DNA of 64,000 nt from Monodelphis domestica (GCF_027887165.1 NC_077227.1:65110607-65174606); one strand, 5' to 3'. Positions 23,550-35,619 are shown, counted from the stretch's first letter. Program-made: numbers and translations. Notes: generated from the sequence alone by a model not told the origin.

Positions 23550-23685
23550 CTGGTGCCTATGGAGATTTAAGTCACAGAGAACTGGGACCCAAAGAAGGTA
23601 TGTGACTTGCCCAAGGTTGTCCAGGTAGAAAGTAGCAGATCTGGGGTATAGAACCAGGTAGCACTCTTTCCATTATAGAGGGCTT
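23550..23685 (-). repeat. MIR-type SINE
   Basis: Antisense CORE: TATGTGACTTGCCCAAGGTT and TATAGAACCAGGTAGC. Confidence 0.65.
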
Positions 23686-24063
23686 TGTTTACATGATTTT
23701 ATTCCAGGCTGGCTGCCACTAAGCTGTTCAGAAGCCAGAGCTCTCGGGGAAGCCTGATTAAGTTCCAAACATGGGGTAAGGGGTGATGAGGCAGAGGAAT
23801 GAGTGCTTAACTTTACAGAGGCTTCCAGAATCAATGGACAATTCTTAGTGTAGAAATTAAGAAGGAGGAAAGTGAATAGAAAGCCTAGAGACCCGGGGAG
23901 GTAGCAGCAATCTGTATGCTAAACTATTGGGGTAGTTACTCTGCTAGTTCTAAGGTTTATGTCCACAGATGAACTAATGCCATTTTTCTTGGTCCTTTCA
24001 TAGGACTGTGGACAATCTGTCAGAAGAATTGGGTACTATTCAAATGAATTAATCTATACTTAA
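23686..24063. other. No recognised feature
   Basis: Unique by eye, no exon. Confidence 0.35.
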
Positions 24064-24275
24064 TCAACTTTAAAAGTTCCATCATTGGCAGCCATTGTTA
24101 TGAGGATTATTGTTATTTAGAAGAGGGAGACAATGTGGAATAGTGGATAGAAAGTTGACCTTGAAGTCAGGAAGATTTGAGTTCAAGTCCTGCCTCGGAC
24201 AAATACTGGCTGTGTGACCCTGGGCAAGTCATTTAATCTTTCATTTCTTTAACATCTCTCCAAGATTGGTAAATT
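24064..24275 (+). repeat. MIR tail joined to a tRNA-headed SINE (first of two similar junctions)
   Basis: The end of one MIR-like copy (ACTTTAAAAGTTCCATCATT) runs through TTAGAAGAGGGAG into a second SINE head (TGTGGAATAGTGGATAGAAA) with CORE TGTGTGACCCTGGGCAAGTC. The same junction recurs at 25260-25355. Confidence 0.7.
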
Positions 24276-24524
24276 ATCAAGAAGGTGCTGAATGAATTTC
24301 CTCATCCAGGAGTCTCCTATACTAATAGAATCCTAGGTGCAATCCCTATCTCTATATTGTTATTCACATTGTTCCCTTTTTTTGTTTGTTTTTTGATAGT
24401 TAAGTTCAGGTCTTGGTCAAAGTGATAGTTTACTATTATTCTTTTAGTTTAGGTCTTGTAGAATGTTGCACAGATAGATCACTTTTCAATGTAACCAAAT
24501 AAAAGTATTAGAATGTAAACTCAT
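24276..24524. other. No recognised feature
   Basis: AT-rich spacer. Confidence 0.35.
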
Positions 24525-24647
24525 CCCAATGCAGCATGTATAGGGGAAAGTATGGTGGATTGTAAACCAGGAACCCTGGGTTTAAATCTCAATTCTGCTA
24601 TTGACTTTCTCTGGGACCTTGTCACTACTCTAGGTCCCAGTTTTGTT
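24525..24647 (+). repeat. MIR-type SINE, left piece of a nested stack
   Basis: Head AGTATGGTGGATTGTAAACC and CTCTGGGACCTTGTCACTAC. The sequence breaks at the first insertion and resumes at 25105. Confidence 0.7.
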
Positions 24648-24848
24648 TTGTTTTTAATCCCTTACCTTCTGTCTTGGAATCAATACTGTATATTGTTTCC
24701 AAGGCAGAATAGTGGTAAGGGCTAGGCAATGGGGGTTAAGTGACTTGCCCAGGGTCACACAGCTGGGAAGTATCTGAGGCCACATTTGAACCCAGGACCT
24801 CCCATCTCTAGACCGGCTTCTCAATCCACTGAGATACCCAGCTGCCCC
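24648..24848 (-). mobile_element. WSINE1-like CORE-SINE, youngest layer of the stack
   Basis: Well-preserved antisense copy (CAATACTGTATATTGTTTCC; GACTTGCCCAGGGTCACACA; GAGATACCCAGCTGCCCC). Flanked by a perfect 18-bp repeat CTAGGTCCCAGTTTTGTT (24630-24647 and 24849-24866). Confidence 0.93.
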
Positions 24849-24860
24849 CTAGGTCCCAGT

Positions 24861-25105
24861 TTTGTTCAGTTGTTTCAATCACGTCTGGTTCTTTGTGACC
24901 CCGTTTGGGGTTTACTTGGCAAAGATACTGGAATGGTTTGCCATTTCCTTCTCCATCTCATTTTACAGATGAGGAAACTGGGGCAAAGTGGTTTAAGTGA
25001 CTTGCTCAGAGTCACACAGCTAGGAAGTGTCTGAGGATAGATTTAAACTCAGGAAGATGAGTTCTCCTGCATTCAGGTCTGGCACTTTATCATCTGCCAC
25101 CTATG
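24861..25105 (-). mobile_element. Mar1-like CORE-SINE, middle layer of the stack
   Basis: Tail TTCAGTTGTTTCAATCACGT, GGTTTGCCATTTCCTTCTCC, CORE GACTTGCTCAGAGTCACACA, tRNA-like end ATCTGCCACCTATGG. Likely duplicated target: AGGTCCCAGTT at the left, GGGTCTCAGTT at 25106. Confidence 0.88.
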
Positions 25106-25300
25106 GGTCTCAGTTACTCATTTGTAAAATTGGGCACTTGGACTAGATGGCCTCTGAGGGTTTTTTTAGCTCTAAATCCAGGATTCCAGGAAAGCATCTT
25201 TGGAACAACTCCAGTAGCAGATGAGACTCCAAAGATGATCCATACCTCTTTATACTTTACAAACTTTAAAGGCTTCATCCTTGGCAGCTATTATTATTAG
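25106..25300 (+). repeat. MIR-type SINE, right piece of the stack
   Basis: Resumes the host MIR: GGGTCTCAGTTACTCATTTG, TTGGACTAGATGGCCTCTGA, then the 3' end at CTTTACAAACTTTAAAGGC and AGCTATTATTATTAGG. Confidence 0.7.
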
Positions 25301-25365
25301 GCTTTTGATTATTCAGAAGAGGGAGGCAGTGTGGAACAGTGGATAGAGAACTTGGCCATCTCATT
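25301..25365 (+). repeat. SINE head fragment cut by a microsatellite
   Basis: GGCAGTGTGGAACAGTGGAT, a tRNA-like head equivalent to 24130-24150, ending before the CT-rich repeat. Confidence 0.6.
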
Positions 25366-25385
25366 TGGATTTCTACTGTTGGGTT

Positions 25386-25386
<1 letters not shown>

Positions 25387-25418
<32 letters not shown>

Positions 25419-25522
25419 GTCTCTCTGTCTCTCTGTCTCTGTCTGTCTCTGTCTGTCTCTGTCTCTCTGTCTCTCTCTCTATCTGTCTCTGTCTGTCTGT
25501 CTGTCTGTCTCTGTCTCTCTGT
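25387..25522 (+). repeat. (TCTC)/(TCTG)n microsatellite
   Basis: Variable TC, TCTG and TCTGTC units, about 135 bp. Confidence 0.95.
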
Positions 25523-25599
25523 GAGACCTTTGGTTTCATTGGTTCAAGGAGCTGCCAGAGAGGAACATCCTCCTTGAATTCAGATTGGAATCTTTTTTG

Positions 25600-25740
25600 C
25601 AACTTAAAACTCATAGAGTTACCCAGAGCACCAAGGGGTTAAGTAACTCGCATAGGATTATTCAATCAACATGTATCCTAGGTAGGACTTGACTAATTCT
25701 TCCTGATTCCAAGACCAACCACTCTTCCCCAATTCCTCTT
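25600..25740 (-). repeat. MIR-type SINE fragment
   Basis: Antisense: AAGGGGTTAAGTAACTCGCA and CTTCCTGATTCCAAGACCAA. Confidence 0.5.
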
Positions 25741-26047
25741 TATTTTGAGATCTTCAAAGCGTTTGGTTCCACATAGCTCGGAGATGTTGAGTGTTTGGTA
25801 TGGTACATCTATGAAAAACCTTGTTTTTAAACTTTTATGGATTCATGCCAAATCCATATGGTTATATGACATAGCTCTCTTTGTTATAACTGCTTAGTTT
25901 CAGTAGAGTTTGTTCACTGAATTCTCAAGGTATTTTAAGATCAATATTTACAGTAGGGGATTTGTTTTCTGTTGTTTAATGAAACATTGTGAGCTTCTGA
26001 TATGTAATCCTAGCCACCAGATTGTGTTTTACATGGCATTTGGTTTG

Positions 26048-26303
26048 TTGTTATTGTCGTTCAGTCGTTTCAGCCATGTCCAACTCTTTGTGACCCAATT
26101 TGGGGTTTTCTTGGCAAAGATCCTGGAATGGTTGCTCAATTCCTTCTCAAACTTAGTTTACAAATGAAGAAACTGAGGCAAACAAGATTAAATGGCTTGC
26201 CCAAGGCTACCCAGTTAGGAAGTGTCTGTGGCCAAATTTGAACTGAGGTAGAAGAGTCTTCTTGACTTCAGGTCCAACACTCTATTGTGCCACCTAATTG
26301 CTT
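26048..26303 (-). mobile_element. Mar1-like CORE-SINE
   Basis: Full-length antisense copy: GTTCAGTCGTTTCAGCCATG, TTTGGGGTTTTCTTGGCAAA, CORE ATGGCTTGCCCAAGGCTACC, end TGTGCCACCTAATTGC. Confidence 0.9.
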
Positions 26304-26394
26304 TTAAGGTATTAAGTAGTTACTAAATTTTTATAGCCTAAAGTTACATGGTATTCAGTTCATTAAAAAATTTCTTTTTATAAGCTCTAAAAGA

Positions 26395-26555
26395 ACTTTG
26401 GCTCCAGCCTCAGGTAGCTCAAATCTCACCTCGGATAACCAATATACCAAACTACTTTTGTCACCTGAGGCAGATCAGTCAATTTCCCTGTGCCTCAGTA
26501 TTTTTTTCTACAAAATCCCTTTCAGCTCCAGATCTCTGATCCTATGAAGGCTTCT
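26395..26555 (+). repeat. MIR-type SINE
   Basis: Sense, diverged: GGCAGATCAGTCAATTTCCC, CTGTGCCTCAG, then CCCTTTCAGCTCCAGATC. Confidence 0.6.
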
Positions 26556-28354
26556 GTAATTTGTGGTAGCAAAGACCTGGCCATTAAACTATTAACTATA
26601 GAAAGGATTGTTTACATAAGCAAATCTGCTCAACTCTGCTATTTCTTTTACTCTCGGTTGACATTTTGTTGGTCAAGTTAATGTGTAGTTAACCAACGTA
26701 GGGCCTTTTGATTCCATTTTTGGATCTTAACTTTTTCATAGGTCCCATTCAGAAACAAACTACTTTTGGCTACATTAGACAAATTGGTGTGTTTTTATTG
26801 TCAGCTATTTCTCAGCCAAGAGATATCTACTTATTCCAAAAGTGTTTCTATCAGTTTTTAACCTGTTTACCTGTTTTGTGAATTTATCTTAATCTGATTT
26901 TTCCTTTTCTGTAAAAAAAAAAGTCATTTTTCATACTTGCTTTAGGATGATATCCCGTGTTTTGTGAATACAGTATCGGTTTTGATTTTATGCTTTCCAA
27001 ATCTGTTATGGTCCATTTTAGAGTTCAAAATGTTTATGTTAAGATTGTGCATTGCAAGGTGTTGATTTCAGGATAGCAGTAAATCTCAGTATACAGAAAT
27101 ACTTTCTCCTTGATTGTTTTATGCTTGGTGTCTTGCTTAGAAGAGACCAAAGAATTTTTAAGTATTGTCTTTGTCAATTGATTCAATCTGACCTTCAAGT
27201 ATTAAGCCTTTGGTCTCTATATTTCCTTGGTGTATATTGAGAATTTATACTTGTCAAATTGAAATTATATTTTGATATCACTGGAGAAAGATTCCATGAG
27301 ATAGAGAAAGTAGATAATATGGATTTTATTGGGAGTGGGGTGAGGGTGAACCAAATAACTTAAAGTCATCCAAATACGTCAAATGATTAACAAGACATTG
27401 AAGAATGACTCCCTCTTTAACCTGAAAGCCATATGCTTTAATACTTAGGAGATTTGTCAACGAGTTAAAAAATCAGGCAAATCATACAGAACTTAACTCA
27501 TCTCTATGGAAGGTGCTATGTTTTTACATTCTGAATGTTATTGTATTAATGATAGCTGTTAAAATGAGAACAATTTTCTAAGTGGACATCAAATATTCTA
27601 GTATTCTCACTATACTTGGGTATATTTTATACATTTTTAGAATGAAAATAAGCCACAAGTGTGGAACTAGGAGGCCTGTAATAGTTGATGAAGGAAATAT
27701 AAATGATATTACACTTTTGGGTGGCTCTTTCAAAAACAGCAGAATTGACAAGTTGTTCTTTGGATCGCTGGCATCTCTGGGTAACTCCTTTTTACTCTTC
27801 AGGAATATATTGCTTTTTAAAAAGTATTTATAGTTTTTTTTAATAAAATAAGCTACTAATGATTTGTATAGACTGCATGAGCAGGAAATTTGACTATATC
27901 TGAAAGAGCCACTGAAATTTTCATCTTTGAGTAGAAGGCATGTGATATCTTCTATTAAGAAAGGTAAGTTTTGGCTTGTGTCTGAGAGGAAGATTTACTG
28001 TTAACTAATGTGCCACTTCAGAGCATCTGAATCAGTAATTATGGATTTTATCTGGGTCTGTGACTTTTCAATTTTTAAAAGTGAAAGTTTCTGTCATCTC
28101 TCCTGCTTTAAATTATTTGATTGTTCATTATATTAATGTGTGGCAAAAACTCTGATGCTAATCTTCTATCCTCTACTAGCAATGGTAGGCTGGGTCCCCA
28201 GAGCAAGGCTGCTACTTATCTCCTTAGTGTTCTAAGGGGTCCTAGGGCACTGGGGGTAGGGGAATGTGCCTTAGCCAAAGCTCATGAAGTTCCCCCCTCC
28301 CATCATTATGCTTCTACCCATGATTCTCAGGTGATATAAATTACTTGGCCAGAC
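26556..28354. other. 1.8 kb of unique AT-rich intronic sequence
   Basis: No repeat signature recognised. Open frames (for example 27582-27833 and 28121-28339, plus strand) are short and resemble no protein I know. One of the longer repeat-free stretches of the window. Confidence 0.45.
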
Positions 28355-28582
28355 TGAATAATAATGACTAACTCTTCATGACCCTGTTTGGGATTTTCTT
28401 GGCAAAAATAAAGGAGGGATTTGCCATTTTCTTCTCCACCTATTTTACAGATGAAGGAGTTTAGGCAAACAGGATTAGATGACTTGCTCTTGTTCACACA
28501 GCTAGTGTCTTAAGTTGGATTTGAATTCAATTCTTCCTGACTCCAGACCTGGTGCTCTATCCACTGTATCACCTAGATGCCT
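28355..28582 (-). mobile_element. Mar1-like CORE-SINE
   Basis: TTGGGATTTTCTTGGCAAAA, CORE ATGACTTGCTCTTGTTCACA, end CACTGTATCACCTAGATGCC. Confidence 0.85.
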
Positions 28583-28609
28583 TAATAATAATAATAACGT
28601 CTTAATTAA

Positions 28610-28866
28610 TAATAATATCTACATTTTATAGTGTTACATTCCAGACACTGTATTAGGTACTTTTCAATTAATATTAATTAATATTTCATTTGATCCTCCT
28701 AACAACTCAGGGAGGTAGGAGCAATATTTATGATCATTTTACCCATGAGGAAATGGAGGTAAACAGAGGCTAAATGACTTTTGCTTCATTGCACAACTAG
28801 GAAGGGTCAGAATTCTAATCTGAATTCAGGTCTCAACTCCATACCCAATGCTCTATTCACTGAACC
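28610..28866 (-). repeat. MIR-type SINE
   Basis: Antisense: CATTTGATCCTCCTAACAAC, CCATGAGGAAATGGAGGTAA, ending CTATTCACTGAACCA. Preceded by a short TAA run. Confidence 0.75.
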
Positions 28867-29130
28867 AATCAAGAAAGAAGTATTTACAAAGGAGATATAG
28901 TAAGGAAATTTGGCCACAAGAGATCTCTCTAAGAATCTGTGAAACATTTCCCCATCACTTCTTAGTTCATATCTCTGATTGATTTGTTCAATGGAGGTAT
29001 TCATATCTGACAAGGCTATTAAGGTGGAACATTTTGCTTCTTTAAGAGGAGTAAGCAGAACAGGATGATTGATGCACTCAACAACACAAATGGTATGCAA
29101 GTTTCTTGTTTTGCATGATTCAATTTCCAT
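28867..29130 (-). other. Unassigned open frame
   Basis: About 88 codons open from an ATG at 29130, reading MEIESCKTRNLHTICVVECI at its start, with mixed composition and no low complexity. Its C-terminal part runs into the MIR copy at 28610-28866. I recognise no family and see no promoter or splice context. Possibly a scrap of an old pseudogene or transposon. Confidence 0.2.
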
Positions 29131-30224
29131 TTTTGTTGAGTTGGACTTCTTGAAATTATACAGATGACCAGAAATAGTTTTCCTTTCTTCTGCTTTCTTT
29201 GTTTCTCAAGTCTCTATAGTAAAAGAAGTTTTTAACTAATATTAAATTGTTTATTTTATTCTTTGTATTTCTTTGGGTCCTTGTTTTACTTTAATTCATG
29301 TTCATGAACTCGATTTTCAAATTTTTTGATAACGTTCACGATAATTATGTTCTGATTTAATTATAAACATTTTGTTTCATGCATTTAAAGCATTAGTCTG
29401 AGTAGGAATCTGTAGGCTTCATGAAACTGATTAATGTGTCCAAAACACACACACACACAAATAGGAATCTTTGCCTTAATCTTTTGATTTTTGCTTTTAA
29501 TTGTTATTAAGGTAATCTCAATTTTTAATATATTTCTCATTTCTAGATTCTTTTCTGTTATTTTGTTTTGCATTCGTGTGCTATGGAAATTACATTTCTC
29601 TTCACTCAATATAGATTTCATTGTCCAGTGCCTTCCCATTCATCTTTAATATTTAATATATATTTTTTCAAACCAGATCTACCATTTTATGCCTATCCTT
29701 GGGAATATAATGCCTAGCTATCACTCTGAATACAAACATGAAACAATGCAAATATACAATCAAAGCCCTGTATAGAGTATCCCCAAAGTTGGTGCCATTT
29801 TAAGTGTTAATCATTTAAAGTGACATCAAGACTTATGGGACATTACAAACCAGAAAAGGAGGTGAGATGACTAGATAGTGAGAACAAGGGCTAAGAGAAG
29901 GATAGCCTTTGTTTTATTTTGGAGCTGTGAGAAATCAAGTAATAGTAATGTGTAGACATGAAATGAAAGGCCAGCAGCATATTAGATGGGGCCCCTCTGT
30001 AGGGTGTTTTGGAAGATATGGACAAACAATGCTCATGATGAAAGGAAAGGATGTTCTGTGATCTGCATTTTTGAAAAGCATATTTAATTTACATTAATGA
30101 AAACATTGTTCATACATAGTATCATTCACATTATTATTGTTATTACTTTTATTACTCCTGAATCTTTCACCTATTATCCAGGGGACCTAAGGCAAATAAT
30201 AGTAATAAAAAGAGGCAATACTAT
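29131..30224. other. No recognised feature
   Basis: AT-rich; contains a CA run near 29446. No exon or repeat head recognised. Confidence 0.35.
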
Positions 30225-30472
30225 AACTATTTAAGTTTTAACAAAATACTTAACATACATGATCTCGTTGGAGTCTTGGGACAATCCAGGGGAAAAAGGC
30301 ACTATAGTATTATCATCCTCATGTTGTAGTCATGGAAACTGATATTTGCGAAGTAACAGAATTTGCCTTTGGGTACATAGGTGTTAAGACTGGGATTAAA
30401 TGGGAATTCATACTCAGATCTCTTCTGACTTCAAGTTGAATGATCTTTCCATGGCACTACGCTAACTTATCA
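30225..30472 (-). repeat. MIR-type SINE
   Basis: Antisense, diverged: ACATACATGATCTCGTTGGA, GTCATGGAAACTGATATTTG, CTGACTTCAAGTTGAATGAT. Confidence 0.65.
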
Positions 30473-30600
30473 TTTTGAACCTCAATTTCTTTATCTGTAA
30501 AATGAGGCTGCCTTCTTCAGGGGGTTGCTGTAAGGAACACACTAGATAATACCTGTCACATAGTAGGTCCTTAATAAATGTTTATTGATTGACTGATTAA
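30473..30600 (+). repeat. MIR 3' half
   Basis: CTCAATTTCTTTATCTGTAA, then CACATAGTAGGTCCTTAATA and AATGTTTATTGATTGACTGA. Confidence 0.7.
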
Positions 30601-31129
30601 TGATAATGGGTGTCTTAATGGACATGAAAGTGCTTTGTAACTGAAAATGAAATATACATAGGAGGTAATCAATTCTGACTAGAAATCAGTCTTGGCTATT
30701 TTCAGTGGGATAGGTTTATTTATTTTCAGAAAGACATTTTACTGATGTGTTTGTTTTTAGATTATTGTCATTTCATCTTCTCTCACTGATTAAATCTTTT
30801 ATCATGACAAAGAAAACCAATCAGGCAATAAGCAAACAACAGTGACTGGATCTGAACATGCCTACAATATTTTGTCTTAGTAGCCACCTAGTTGAGGAGT
30901 TATGTGTCCTTAGATTGTGGTTGGTTTTCTCATTACTTAATTTTCGTTTTAGTGATTTTTTCTTTTCCTCTACAATCATCATTGTGTACATTGTCACTTT
31001 AATTATAGTCATTTCAGTTACCATAAGTTCATTTAAATTTATTGTTTCTATTAATTTCTTATATTTATCATTTCTCTTAAAAAATTTTTATTACTATCAT
31101 TTGTTTTTATTTCAACTTCATTTCCAGTA
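30601..31129. other. No recognised feature
   Basis: AT-rich, probably unique. Confidence 0.35.
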
Positions 31130-31640
31130 GATACCTCTGTCTACCCCTTATTATTCCTTATTGCTCAGTAATATTCCATTGTATTCATGTCATTGATTTC
31201 TCCTCTTTTCTTTTTCCTTTTTCTTCCTTTTCTTTCTCTTCTTTTCTTTTTTAGACATTTCCTAATTGATAGATATCTACTTTGTTTCCAGTTCTTTCCT
31301 GCCAAACAAAAAGTATGATTATGGATTTTTTGGTATTCATTGAACCCTTCTTCTGCCATTGGCTTCCTTAGTAAGGAGGAAGAAGAGTAGACTATGCCTA
31401 GTAGTACAATCACTGGGTCCAATGGTATGGCTAACATATATATTCTTATATAATTCCTAATTGAAATCCAGAATGGCTAGGTCACATCCTAGTTTCATCA
31501 ACAGCCTATCAGTGTGCTTATATTCCTTGTACAACCTATAAAGCACACTGTTCGCATTTTTTTCTGTTATCTTTTCCAATTTGCAGTGGGAGGTAGTGAA
31601 TATTTGATTTTGACAGATACATGACCCTATGCTGATTTTT
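31130..31640 (-). mobile_element. L1 3' region, antisense, interrupted by a CT-rich stretch
   Basis: Landmarks shared with the antisense L1 at 53000-53910: TAATATTCCATTGTATTCAT, CCTAATTGATAGATATCTAC, GGTCCAATGGTATGGCTAAC, TTGAAATCCAGAATGGCTAG. This is the worn end of L1 ORF2 read backwards. Confidence 0.7.
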
Positions 31641-32330
31641 CAAATTATCTAAAATCATTCTATACATTCATAAGCCAGGGAAAAAGGTATGTGTGTTGGA
31701 GGCAAAATTTGGCCTCCTTGTTTATTCTCTCTTCTAATTACAAATGACTTGGCTATTCACACAGCCTAATTTGTCACTGATAGGTAAAAATAGAAAAAAG
31801 TCTTTCGAGCTCCACCCTCCTTATAGTGCAAGAGCATCAATCAGATAGACTGGGTGACAGTTGCTCTGAGGGGAAGACAGATACCTAAAATGTTAACTGG
31901 GAAAATATTTATATGACAATTTGTCACACTGTTGACATCTGCATTTCCATATATAAATTATACATTAAACTTATTCAGCTTTTTTTCAGTGCAAGAGACT
32001 ATTTTCTGGGCAATTAATTTTCTGATTTATAAAAGAATGAGAAAAAGGCAAGAAAAGCATACCAGAAATCTAAGGATCATGTGCCTGATTTGGGTTCAGA
32101 CATGATATATTTCTTATATTCTGTATTTTTTGAATCTCCAGTGGGGTTCTGGAATTCTTGAGAGAAAGGGCCATTCCTAGAGGAGGATTATGAATGGTCT
32201 TGTTGTTTTGTCAGAACACTTGATGAGATTCACAAGATAATTCTAGGATCCTTAGCTCTGGGGTTTTCAAGTTTATTTTGTACATATTCTGGAGCTTCTA
32301 TAATGTTTTCCCACTAAAACTACCAAATCC
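31641..32330. other. No recognised feature
   Basis: Unique AT-rich sequence by eye. Confidence 0.35.
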
Positions 32331-32332
32331 TT

Positions 32333-32876
<544 letters not shown>

Positions 32877-33224
32877 AGAATATAAGGGAGGTGGGGGCAA
32901 GAATAGAAGTGGATGAATAAAAGGATGTATGAGCACTTCCATAGGTGATCAAAGTAACCCAGAAACATAGGTCAAAGGAGTTTAGGAATTTGAAGAATTG
33001 GGAGACCAGGACAGTTAGGAATGGTAGGGTTTGGAGTGGAGAAGGAGGAGACTATAAGCCAGATTTTGAATGTATCAGGGAGGAAGAAAAGAGTCAGTAA
33101 GATATATAAAAAAGAATATGAACAGGGAAGAGTAAACTTTAAAGGAAGAGAGATAGTTATTGAGAGGTGATGGCAGAGGGAGGATATGAATGTGGTAATA
33201 GAAGGGGCAATTGGAATAAGATTT

Positions 33225-33420
33225 TATATAATACCTTCTATGTACTAGCCATTATGTTGTGCTTTGCAAATATTTTCTCATTTGACTTTCACAAACAACT
33301 TTGGGAGGTGGATGGTGTTGTTATTCTCATTTTGCAGTTGAGGAAATTGGGGTAAACAGTGGTTTGTGACTTGCCCAATGAAAATCTGAAAGTAGGAAGT
33401 GAGAATATGTTAAGTCTTCC
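33225..33420 (-). repeat. MIR-type SINE
   Basis: Antisense: CATTTTGCAGTTGAGGAAAT, GACTTGCCCAATGAAAATCT. Confidence 0.6.
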
Positions 33421-33539
33421 TACTTACCCTGTGTTTCTAGGGTAGTGAGAGAAGAAATAGTCAATCTTGAGAGTGGCAAAAAAAATGCAGTGTCGGGCAT
33501 TGCTTTTGTAAGGAATTAAATTAAGAGTTTGACTAAATA

Positions 33540-34269
33540 TGTGAGACCACTATGGTGGTCACCAATTTAAAGTATTATAGCTCAAGTCAAAATGACTTTT
33601 AATAGTTTTTATTTACAAATAGATGGAAAGAGCAAAAGTGGAGAAATACAAAAAAAGAGGGTAGAGAAGATGTCTAGCCTATCTCACTAGATATTTCTTC
33701 AGTCCTTGGCTTAGCACACAGTGTTGGTTAAATCCTTGAAAGGAGGACCCAATGTTCCACTTTCTCCAAGAGAGGAGAGTCTCTCTGAAGCTAATCTTTC
33801 TCCAGAAGCCAAGAAAGGAAAGCCAGATACTCACTCACCCAAGAAACAGTCCAAATCTTTCGAATCTTCCAAGAAGCCAAGGTCCAAGTCCCAAGTCACC
33901 TCCTGAAGTCCACTCCTAAAGAGGACCTACTGAAGAAGACTTCTGAAGAGAACCTTTGAAGACAGCCCCCAGTTGAGGAAATTCAGGATTTTTTATAGTC
34001 ACTTCTTGTCCCTTCCCCTCTTCACAGGGGCCAATCACAACTTCCACATTGCCTAGCACTTCCCAGGGGGGCAGTGTCTGTGGGATCCACTTCTCACCAT
34101 CTGAAGGTGTCAACTCTTATCAAAGAATTCACAAGGTTCTGATTAAAAGGGTGGAGCTCTCCAAGTAAGTGACTTGTGAATTCTCTTACGTGATAACAGT
34201 GTTAAGTAGGGGTTAAGTAAGTGTTAACTCAAAATAATAGACAAAGAGAATAAAGAATTCCCTTTCACA
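33540..34269 (+). mobile_element. LTR-like element, probably a solo retroviral-type LTR
   Basis: About 730 bp bounded by TGTGA...TCACA inverted ends. A polyadenylation signal AATAAA at 34249-34254 lies 15 bp before the right end, and a TATA-like TTTTTTATAG lies at about 33990. I recall similar sequence as a dispersed marsupial LTR but cannot name the family. No matching target-site duplication is visible at these ends, so the borders or flanks may be altered. The lysine/serine-rich open frame inside it (33721-33906) is not considered a gene. Confidence 0.5.
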
Positions 34270-34489
34270 CTTTGAGAGTCCCTGTTCTTCTCCCCCTCAT
34301 AGACTTTAAATGCCTAAAGGACCTTAACTCTGTCTTAGACTTCTCTATAAAGCAAGGCCAGCATAATACTTTGATATTGCATGATAATAGAATACAATGG
34401 GATTTTAGGGACTTTCTAGTCTCAAGCCATGCCATGATACAAAAATGTCTTTTATTGCTTTCCCAGCAAATGATCATCTAAGCATCACT

Positions 34490-34805
34490 TAAACCACTGC
34501 TACTCCAAGCAGCCCATTCTACTTTGAGTCAGCAACTTCAGCCTCTTCTCAATTCTTCTCTCTTTAGCCTAGCAGAAACAGCCTCATCTGATTTTTAACT
34601 TAACAGCCCTTCAAATAGATGAAAACAACAGCTATCAGTACTTTCTTCCTAAAAAGTGCCACCTAGAACTTCGTAAAATACTCTCAACATCAATTTGATC
34701 AGGTGAACTTTCACCTCCCTCTTCAATGAATCCTGAGACAACAAAAATTAATTGCAGTGTCCTACTCTTGACTGGTCTTGAGCTTAACTTCCATTGAAAT
34801 TTTCA
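34490..34805 (-). mobile_element. CR1/L3-like LINE, antisense relic
   Basis: AAGCAGCCCATTCTACTTTG, AACAGCCCTTCAAATAGATG, and cysteine-like 'ttctctctttagcc' wording in the order shown more clearly at 59050-59500. Confidence 0.5.
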
Positions 34806-34844
34806 GATTTTTTTTTTTGGGGGGGGGGGAAGTACTATTCCAAC

Positions 34845-34965
34845 CAGTGGTTCTCAGAAGTGAATTTCAGGACTCCTAAGGATCCTTGATATCCTTTCAG
34901 GGGAGCTGTGAGGTCAAAACTATTTCAATAATCATGCTAAGATATTTTAATTTTGAATTTGGTAA
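34845..34965. repeat. DNA-transposon-like relic (weak)
   Basis: Starts CCAGTGGTTCTCAGAAGTG, a common opening of MER5-like hAT relics; no right end identified. Confidence 0.3.
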
Positions 34966-35619
34966 ACACCAATAGCTATGACCCACATAAGCCAAAGCTT
35001 TTTGGGGTGAGGGTCTTGAATTTTGAGAGTATAAAGGGATCCTGAGTCCAAAAAATTCCAGACCTGTTGGATAAGACTGGCATTTTCAATAGCTTGACAA
35101 ACATATATTCAGTAACTGGTGGCTGTTTAATTGAGGATTCTAAGTTCTGGTAATGGTAATTGTATAAAATGGGGGGCTCAATCATCTGTCCCCATTCATC
35201 CTTGTTCTCGTTCTTGTCCAAAATGTGACTGGTAATTTTAATCATGACACTTTGCCCGATTATCTTCTAAAAGGTGTGTGTCTTAATGATGCCTGGAATA
35301 ACCCCTTTTTTCACATTTTGTTGAAGGCTTGGAGACCTTAGTAAGAAGGCCTGGGATGGTTCCTTTGTTTATGGATGGAGGTGGAGCTTGTGTTTAGAGC
35401 TGAGAATCACTACTTATCAGGCCAATCTCTTTCTTCAGCTGATAGGCAATGGAAAGGGGCCCACAGTGGGCAGAATGGACACAGGCTAACTTGAGATACT
35501 CTCTAGGCATAGTTTAGTTTTCCATTACCTCAGTTCCTTTCTTGTGTTTTCTAGAAAATACTCACAGTTTGGTCCACATGGGATTTTGCCTTGAAAAGAA
35601 ATACATTTCTCTTGCTACT
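34966..35619. other. No recognised feature
   Basis: Unique by eye. Confidence 0.3.

Noticed and set aside
33721..33906. 61-codon Lys/Ser/Pro-rich frame resembling a disordered nuclear protein tail
   Set aside because: It lies wholly inside the LTR-like element, has no conserved domain and no splice or promoter context of its own.
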